From NCBI GenBank assembly GCA_025602905.1, contig JAHLKI010000034.1:1-64000 (forward strand): a stretch of DNA of 64,000 bases, in the 5' to 3' direction. The notes below the pieces were generated by a model that had not been told where the DNA came from, ran no database searches, and saw only the letters and a list, made by a program, of their open reading frames with translations. Origin of the DNA: Phlyctochytrium arcticum (Eukaryota > Chytridiomycota > Chytridiomycetes > Chytridiales > Chytridiaceae). Within the stretch, counting starts at the first letter, position 1. Each line of letters opens with the position of its first letter. Made by a program: the position numbers and the translations under genes. Positions 58,581 to 64,000 of the stretch are shown piece by piece.

Positions 58581-59191
58581 ATGCTACGAAAGCTAACTCA
58601 CACATTTCGACACAAGGACGGGAAAACCAAGACGGATCCCGTTCAGGCCGCGATTGCAGCCGCAGAAGCTCCTGCCGGCGACAGTCAAAATGCATCAGGG
58701 TCGGCTATACCCTTTACACCTCTGTCGGCAGTTCAAGCGAGTGTCGCGGAAGCCAAGAAGGAAGTCTTTGATAAGGAAGTCAAGACGTTGTCAGCAGCAT
58801 TAACGTCCGATTCGCCCGGCGAGGCCCTCACGTCCACATTGGTTCATCAAGCAGAGGCTAAGGCTAAGGAGGCGAGTAAGAAGGAAGTCGAACGCGTCTT
58901 TGGAGGGTTGGTGGGAGAGTTTGACCAGGTGGACAAGTTGGTGAAGGGAATTGGATTGGAAGGGGGGGAGGTGAGTGTGCTACGTTCCCATTTGAGGGTA
59001 GGTAAAGAGATTGCCTGATGCGAGTGTAACTGTAGGTGGGCAAACGGATGGAGAGTGTCAAATCTAGCATTGTAAGTGCTTTTCAATGATTTTGACCCTC
59101 GGTGAGACTAATGTCATTTCAAATATGGTAGATGGGACTCCAACACTTTGTCGAGAAAATGATTGACGAACAGGCAGCGACCACGGCTTGA
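58581..59191 (+). CDS. Small helical hypothetical protein
   Basis: Three exons (58581-58970, 59036-59071, 59132-59191) join in phase for 161 residues. The basic start MLRKLTHTFRHKDGKTK is followed by Ala/Lys/Glu-rich amphipathic helix (AEAKAKEASKKEVERVF) and a C-terminal helix (GLQHFVEKMIDEQAATTA). The phased splice sites and conserved-looking helices support a real gene, perhaps with a coiled coil. I do not recognise the family. Confidence 0.6.
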
Positions 59192-60783
59192 AGAATTGGT
59201 AGTTCTCCATCCTTATTAGAACCCCATATAGTTGACTGTAATCATAGCCGTGCCGTACGTACGATCCTTTTGACTCGGAATAAATACACATTCCACAAGT
59301 CGATGCCTTTACTGATGATGGCAGATGGATATAAACAAATCTCCCCCACAATTGTGTTCTGCCCCACAATCCACATTTCTTGCCGCCCCTTGTCACCGTG
59401 CGCTGTTACCGAACGACCGTGCCCTCCGTAAAAGAATCGCTCAAGAAGCCCACGCGACACCAGCATCAACATCCAGTGGTCAAGAAATCTTGCACAATCA
59501 CATCTGTGTCTTTGCACACTATGATACATGGCTGGATGCAAGTGAGAGATGAAACACGACAGCTCCAGCCATGTCTTTTTCGCCCGATGAAAGAACGGGG
59601 AAAGGTCATTTAGATCGAAGGTCATGGATGTGCGAGACCTCACACTCGGCGGGCGGCAGCGGGACTTTCGATCCAGGATTTTTGAGGCAGCCCACAGGAG
59701 AAAAGGAACGGGATCAGAGATCCAACCAAGACGGAGAACGTCGCATGGCCAATGACCGCGGACAATGCCAAGAGCTTTGAGCGGGGCGCTGGCGGTTCCG
59801 GGAAGGATTCTTCTGAGGAAGCAACATTTTTCCGCTAGACAGGCCGGGGAGGTTTGATAGGCCTATCATATATAGCCCTGGAGCCCGCTCTAAGCCCGCT
59901 GGGAGCCCGAGCAACAGCGTAGCGGGAGATGGCCAAAGATGGCCGGGTCAACGGGGAACCGACCGTGACTGTGCCTTTTGTAATATGACTGGGCCACCAT
60001 CGTCCGACGGTCAACCTCCCCACAGTCGCCCAGACCTGCCAAACCAGCAAACCTTCCCCACGCGACTTTGGCCAAGGGGTTTGCCAACGCCCGTTAGTCC
60101 GGCGTTAGACTGATCGTGAGCGAGAATCCTCTTTCAAAACGATCTACCGACGGACATCTATAGTCGTTCCTTGCGAGCACCAGCGGACCGTGGTCAGCCC
60201 TGGCAGCCCCACACCCTGAAGGAACCTGAAGGAACCCGAAGGAACCTGAAGGAACCTCATGGGAGCTATGGTCGTCCTGGGTTCTTCAACGTCATTATTA
60301 TTTACTTTCCCACCGCGGTCAATGAATGTATTATTGAACGCAAAGCAAAAGCTCCGAAATGAAATTGATGAAAACATTGCTGCTGTACATGCAAAAAATT
60401 GAGCGTTTCATGTCGATCCAGGGCCAAGAAGTAGGGGAGTTTGCGTTTAATTTTTTAGGCGTTGGGGCCCGACCTTCATATCCGTGGCGACTTTGTGCGG
60501 TTTTCCGGGCGACGGGCGGACGAGAGACGGCTCGGCTAGGGTTGCGCGGTGATTGCGCCGTGGGAATGGGCGTGCGCAGCGTGTGCGACGGCGGCGCTGA
60601 CATTGCCCAGCTCCGACCTTTTGGGAACACCTCCAACGTCGCATCACACCTCCGGCAGCAATGCAAAACCTATAAAAGCGAGCCTCATCGCGTCGAACCC
60701 TCCCAGAATCATCAAACCTATAGACACCTAGACAACTCCTATAGATACCTCCTAGATCCTTACAGCCTCATCTTTCTCTCACC
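59192..60783. other. Intergenic, about 1.6 kb
   Basis: The stretch is GC-rich from about 59640. It includes a tandem decamer ggaacctgaa (four units, 60221-60257, the last truncated to ggaacct) and the promoter of the third thaumatin-like gene. A tataaaag box at about 60670 lies 110 bases upstream of that start. Confidence 0.5.
60221..60257 (+). repeat. Tandem decamer repeat
   Basis: Units ggaacctgaa, ggaacccgaa, ggaacctgaa and ggaacct, period 10, with a preceding partial unit. Confidence 0.85.
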
Positions 60784-62200
60784 ATGCACTTCCCAAGTTC
60801 GCTGGCGCTGGTCGCCACTTCCCTCTTGACGGTCGTCTCTGCTCGCCCTCAATCCATCTGCCCTTCCAGCCTCACCCGCTGCGGCAACGACTGCTACGAT
60901 CCATCCGCCAACTTGTATGCCTGCGTCGGAGGAGCTCTGGTCCAGGAAAGCTTGGCGGCTAAAGCCAAAATTATTGCTGGCGAGACCCAATGCGGCGCTG
61001 GGTATGTTGATGCATCTCATCTTGACATTCAAACGCGATGCTAATCAAACATTTAACAGATTGACCGCATGTGGCCCAGACTGCTACAAGACTGACGAGA
61101 AGCTCTACTCTTGCACCAACGGCAAGCTTGGTCCTTACACTGGCGAATCTCCTCCCTCTGGCGGCGGCGATGCCGCAGCACCTCAACCCAGCGTCACTCC
61201 CGGTGGACCCACCCAAACTGCCAACGTACCTTCGCAAACCAGTGCGCCCCCTCCCCCCACCAAGGGCAAAGGCGGCGACCCAGGTCAAACGGGCCCCCCA
61301 ATCCCCCGCCCTTCCTCTGGCCGTACCTTTGAACTTGTCAACAAATGCCCCTTCACTGTCTGGCCCGGCATCCTCAACGACCCTGCCTACCCCATCCCCG
61401 AAGGCGGCGGTTTCGAATTGCCCGCTGGTTCCACTAAACAACTCAACATCCCCTCCATTGAATGGAAAGCTGCCCGCATCTGGCCTCGAACCGGCTGCCG
61501 TGAAGAGAACGGTCAATTCAAGTGCGCAACCGGTGACTGTGGTGGTCTCAAATGTAACGGCAAATCCGGCGAACGACCCGCCACTCTGGCCGAATTCACC
61601 CTCCAGGATCCGGCAAAGGGCAAGACTGACTTTTACGATGTCTCCAACGTCGACGGTCACAACATTGGTTTGAGCATTGAAACCTACGGTGACAAGATCA
61701 ACGACCCCAATTTCCCCCCCGGTTTCAACTGCGGTACTTTTGCTTGCACCATGGACATGCAGGGCTGCCCCCCTGAACTCCAATGGGACAATGGATCCGG
61801 CGGCATCGCTTGCGCTAGTATCGGTACGGCTGTCCGCAACAGCACCATCCGTGCCAAGTTCCCCCAGTTCCAGCAAATCTTTAACAATCCCGACACCCTC
61901 GCCCTCGTCGAGTGCGCCTGCGATTGCCCCCAGGACAAACAGGACTGCAAATGCGGTGACGCTACCTGCAAGTACGGATGCTCGCCCCACGTCCCCAACC
62001 CTGGCGGTCAAACTTGTGATGTCGGCAAATGGCCCAAGTCTCAGTCTCCCGGTGCCGGAACCCAATTCCCCGCTGAATACGAGCAAGTCTTCAAGAAGCA
62101 GTGCCCCGAATCTTACTCTTGGCAATTCGACGACTTTACGTCCACCTACCAGTGCTTCAACGCCGCTTACCGTGTTGTCTTCTGCCCTCTTGGTCGCTAG
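60784..62200 (+). CDS. Secreted thaumatin-like protein with two N-terminal Cys modules (copy 3)
   Basis: Two exons (60784-61001, 61060-62200), 452 residues. The start MHFPSSLALVATSLLTVVSA is a signal peptide. Two Cys modules follow, TRCGNDCYDPSANLYACVGG and TACGPDCYKTDEKLYSCTNG, one on each side of the intron. The other two paralogues have only the second. The intron falls in the same phase at the same Gly codon as in them. The thaumatin domain (FELVNKCPFTVW, FKCATGDCGGLKC, TLAEFTL, DFYDVSNVDG, CPESYSWQFDD) is clearly diverged from copies 1 and 2, so this is an older paralogue. A tataaaag box sits about 110 bases upstream of the start. Confidence 0.9.
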
Positions 62201-62839
62201 ATTCTTTACCCCTTAGAAAAACACCATACATTATACGACATCTCTCTTTTGTTACATAGCACCCTATATATACATGTAAATTTTGCAAATTTATCAAAAC
62301 TCTCTGCTTTCCTCAATCTAAGTCCAAGTTTTGACATTTCGCCAGTGCCTTGGTCCAAGTAGCACATCGTAGCATTTGGCTGGCTGAACCGAGGAACGAG
62401 AAGCTATTCTGGTCACGACGTGTACAGTGCAACGTTGACCGCTGGATCAAAACTCTACTCGAGTATTATGCAAAACTTGATGAGGATAGTGAGCGTTTTG
62501 TGTAATTGCTTATAGCTTGGCTGCCCAGACACAATGAGACATTTATGCGAAACTTGATGATGAACGTAAGCATTTTGCGAAATGGCTTGGCCCATTCCTT
62601 CCATTCATATGCTTTTTATTGCTTAGATCCAATGAAGTTGAATGAACTGTCATAATCAGGCCCAAGCCAATTGTCAATACGGATCACATATGCACCAGCC
62701 TGGCCCAACGACCCCAACCCATGATTTTAAACTCAAAAGATCGCAATACCCGAATTGAACCCGAGAGCATCTATTATACAAAGCAATGCAACAGTGGCAC
62801 ATCTATTTACAAGAGGAGAATCAGATGTACATACAACAT
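62201..62839. other. Convergent intergenic region
   Basis: AT-rich. A short diverged direct repeat (aaacttgatga..agcgttttg, aaacttgatgatgaacgtaagcattttg) lies near 62470-62580. No gene was found. Confidence 0.45.
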
Positions 62840-64000
62840 TTACCGTCTCCCCAACGACGTAATGGACGACAATGAGGGCGACAATGTCATCACTCTCAAG
62901 GCGCCCAAGGTAGTGGACGAACTGGATTGAGCCACCCGGTTCCAGAGCCAGTAGGAGATGGTATTGACGACTTGCCCAATATGTTTGTACTCGGCTTCGT
63001 CGGGCATGCCTTCTCGGGATACAGCGTAGACTTCTAGTCTGAGGTCTGTTGAGGTTGATAAGAGTGGTATTTGGCGGGTGGATGAGCGAATGGAGGGGGG
63101 GACAGTCGGTGAGCGTGGTCGTGGGGCGGAAGATGGACGAACGGAGGGAACTGGTGGGTCGAGTGCGGGTAGTGATGAGTCGAGAGCAGAAAGACTAGGC
63201 GGTGTGGGATTTTGAGTTCGACTCGAGGAGCCAGCGGGGGGAGGAAGAAGGGAGAAATCGCTTCGGTTGCCGCCCGAGATAGTCATTCGGCGAGGAATGG
63301 TAGGCGGTGTTGGACTCGGATCTCGCGGAGTAGTCAAAGCAGTGTAATCACTGCTGACCGACGTCGTTCGGCCATGAGCCCGCCTGAAAAGTGTTGCTGC
63401 TGAATGGACGGGAGAAATGACAATGAAATGAAGTAGGTAGTCTTCATTGTAAGGGTTGAATAGGACCAGATGGCGGCGGCCGGACGTTAGGCCTTCGACC
63501 AGGTCGCGGGCTGAGTACGGGTAGTAAGATTTGAGGAAATCGAGGAGGTCGTGGAGAGGGAGGAATGGGTTGGTGAAGAGATCGGTTAGTTCGGGGTCAA
63601 TGTCTAGCACGGGCCGCGAGTTGGGAGCAATCTTTTCCAAAAACATTTTGGTCCATTCGCACATGCCGTCATTGGTGCCCAGAATGCCGCCGGGCGATGT
63701 GCGTCCACCGACAGCATTAGACAACGACATGGGATCTTCATTTTTCCAGAGTTGGCGCCAGAGGTTATCCCGACCATAGTACCGTAGGGCCTGCTCAACC
63801 AATCTTTCGACTTTGCGTTCGGCATTGCGTACAATATCCTTCAGGTAATACCCGCCGGCCAAATACTCATGCAGCGAGTCAAACATCATAGCGTTGCCCA
63901 TCACTGCTGACTGATCCGGGTCGGCCTCGCGATGGGGGGCGGGAGTCTTGGTATTCACAATGAGCAAAAAGTAGCGCAAGTTTAGTCGCGTGGAAGTGGA
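62840..64000 (-). CDS. C-terminal part of a large unidentified protein (SZT2-like, tentative); 5' end outside window
   Basis: The frame is open from the window edge to a stop at 62840 (386 codons seen). The visible part begins STRLNLRYFLLIVN and is helical (YYLKDIVRNAERKVERLVEQ), followed by LLDFLKSYYPYSARDLVEG, RRHLVLFNPYNEDYLLHF and a roughly 130-residue Ser/Pro-rich insert. It resumes with LRLEVYAVSREGMPDEAEY and VVNTISYWLWNRV. The order 'FLKSYYP..AR' then a beta segment recalls the C-terminus of SZT2, the large KICSTOR subunit that tethers GATOR1 for TORC1 control. I am not certain, and a plain 'uncharacterised protein' is the safe reading. Confidence 0.45.
   Translation of the reverse strand, partial: STSTRLNLRYFLLIVNTKTPAPHREADPDQSAVMGNAMMFDSLHEYLAGGYYLKDIVRNAERKVERLVEQALRYYGRDNLWRQLWKNEDPMSLSNAVGGRTSPGGILGTNDGMCEWTKMFLEKIAPNSRPVLDIDPELTDLFTNPFLPLHDLLDFLKSYYPYSARDLVEGLTSGRRHLVLFNPYNEDYLLHFIVISPVHSAATLFRRAHGRTTSVSSDYTALTTPRDPSPTPPTIPRRMTISGGNRSDFSLLPPPAGSSSRTQNPTPPSLSALDSSLPALDPPVPSVRPSSAPRPRSPTVPPSIRSSTRQIPLLSTSTDLRLEVYAVSREGMPDEAEYKHIGQVVNTISYWLWNRVAQSSSSTTLGALRVMTLSPSLSSITSLGRR

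Overview
The window is nuclear DNA of a zoosporic (chytrid-like) fungus. The genes are intron-rich, with short introns that start GTAAGT/GTGAGT and end YAG. The content is fungal (Arp9-like actin, Fus1-like SH3 protein, thaumatin-like secreted proteins) but includes genes kept mainly by lineages with centrioles and flagella: an OFD1 homologue and an augmin HAUS3 homologue. It also carries a full-length phosphorylase-kinase alpha subunit, which yeasts lack. I cannot name the species.

Layout. 1-6970 is an AT-rich accessory segment. It starts with the chromodomain tail of a retrotransposon-type polyprotein. It then carries an 838-residue protein that reads as a TVpol-type (family A-like) DNA polymerase fused to an SF3 helicase, the replication module known from virophages, transpovirons and polinton-like viruses. 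A divergent 70-residue HTH-like ORF, a 113-residue ORF with a decayed copy behind it, and many hairpin repeats surround it. No capsid, integrase or packaging ATPase is visible. A perfect 24-bp-arm palindrome (6920-6970) sits exactly where base composition returns to the host type.

7000-33900 is ordinary gene-dense sequence: two hypothetical genes, an SCI1-like nuclear protein, HAUS3, an Arp9-like actin-related protein, a SOSS-B/hSSB1-like OB-fold protein, a Fus1-like membrane SH3 protein, phosphorylase-kinase alpha, a cAMP-receptor-like 7-TM GPCR, a broken RecQ-type helicase fragment, OFD1 and a probable mitochondrial Tim44/mL45-like protein.

34717-42795 is one very large gene. It has the layout of fungal/bacterial 'multi-sensor' kinases (Ser/Thr kinase, AAA-type ATPase, long helical region, GAF), but the histidine-kinase end is replaced by a class I cyclic-nucleotide phosphodiesterase. 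It lies near the GPCR and the phosphorylase-kinase subunit, both of which belong to cAMP biology.

43384-64000 holds CCT3, a three-copy 123-bp tandem repeat, ribosomal protein eL30, and three thaumatin-like secreted proteins with an N-terminal Cys-rich module (two are a tail-to-tail inverted duplication). Long gene-poor stretches, a small coiled-coil gene, and the 3' end of a large unidentified gene that runs off the window complete it.
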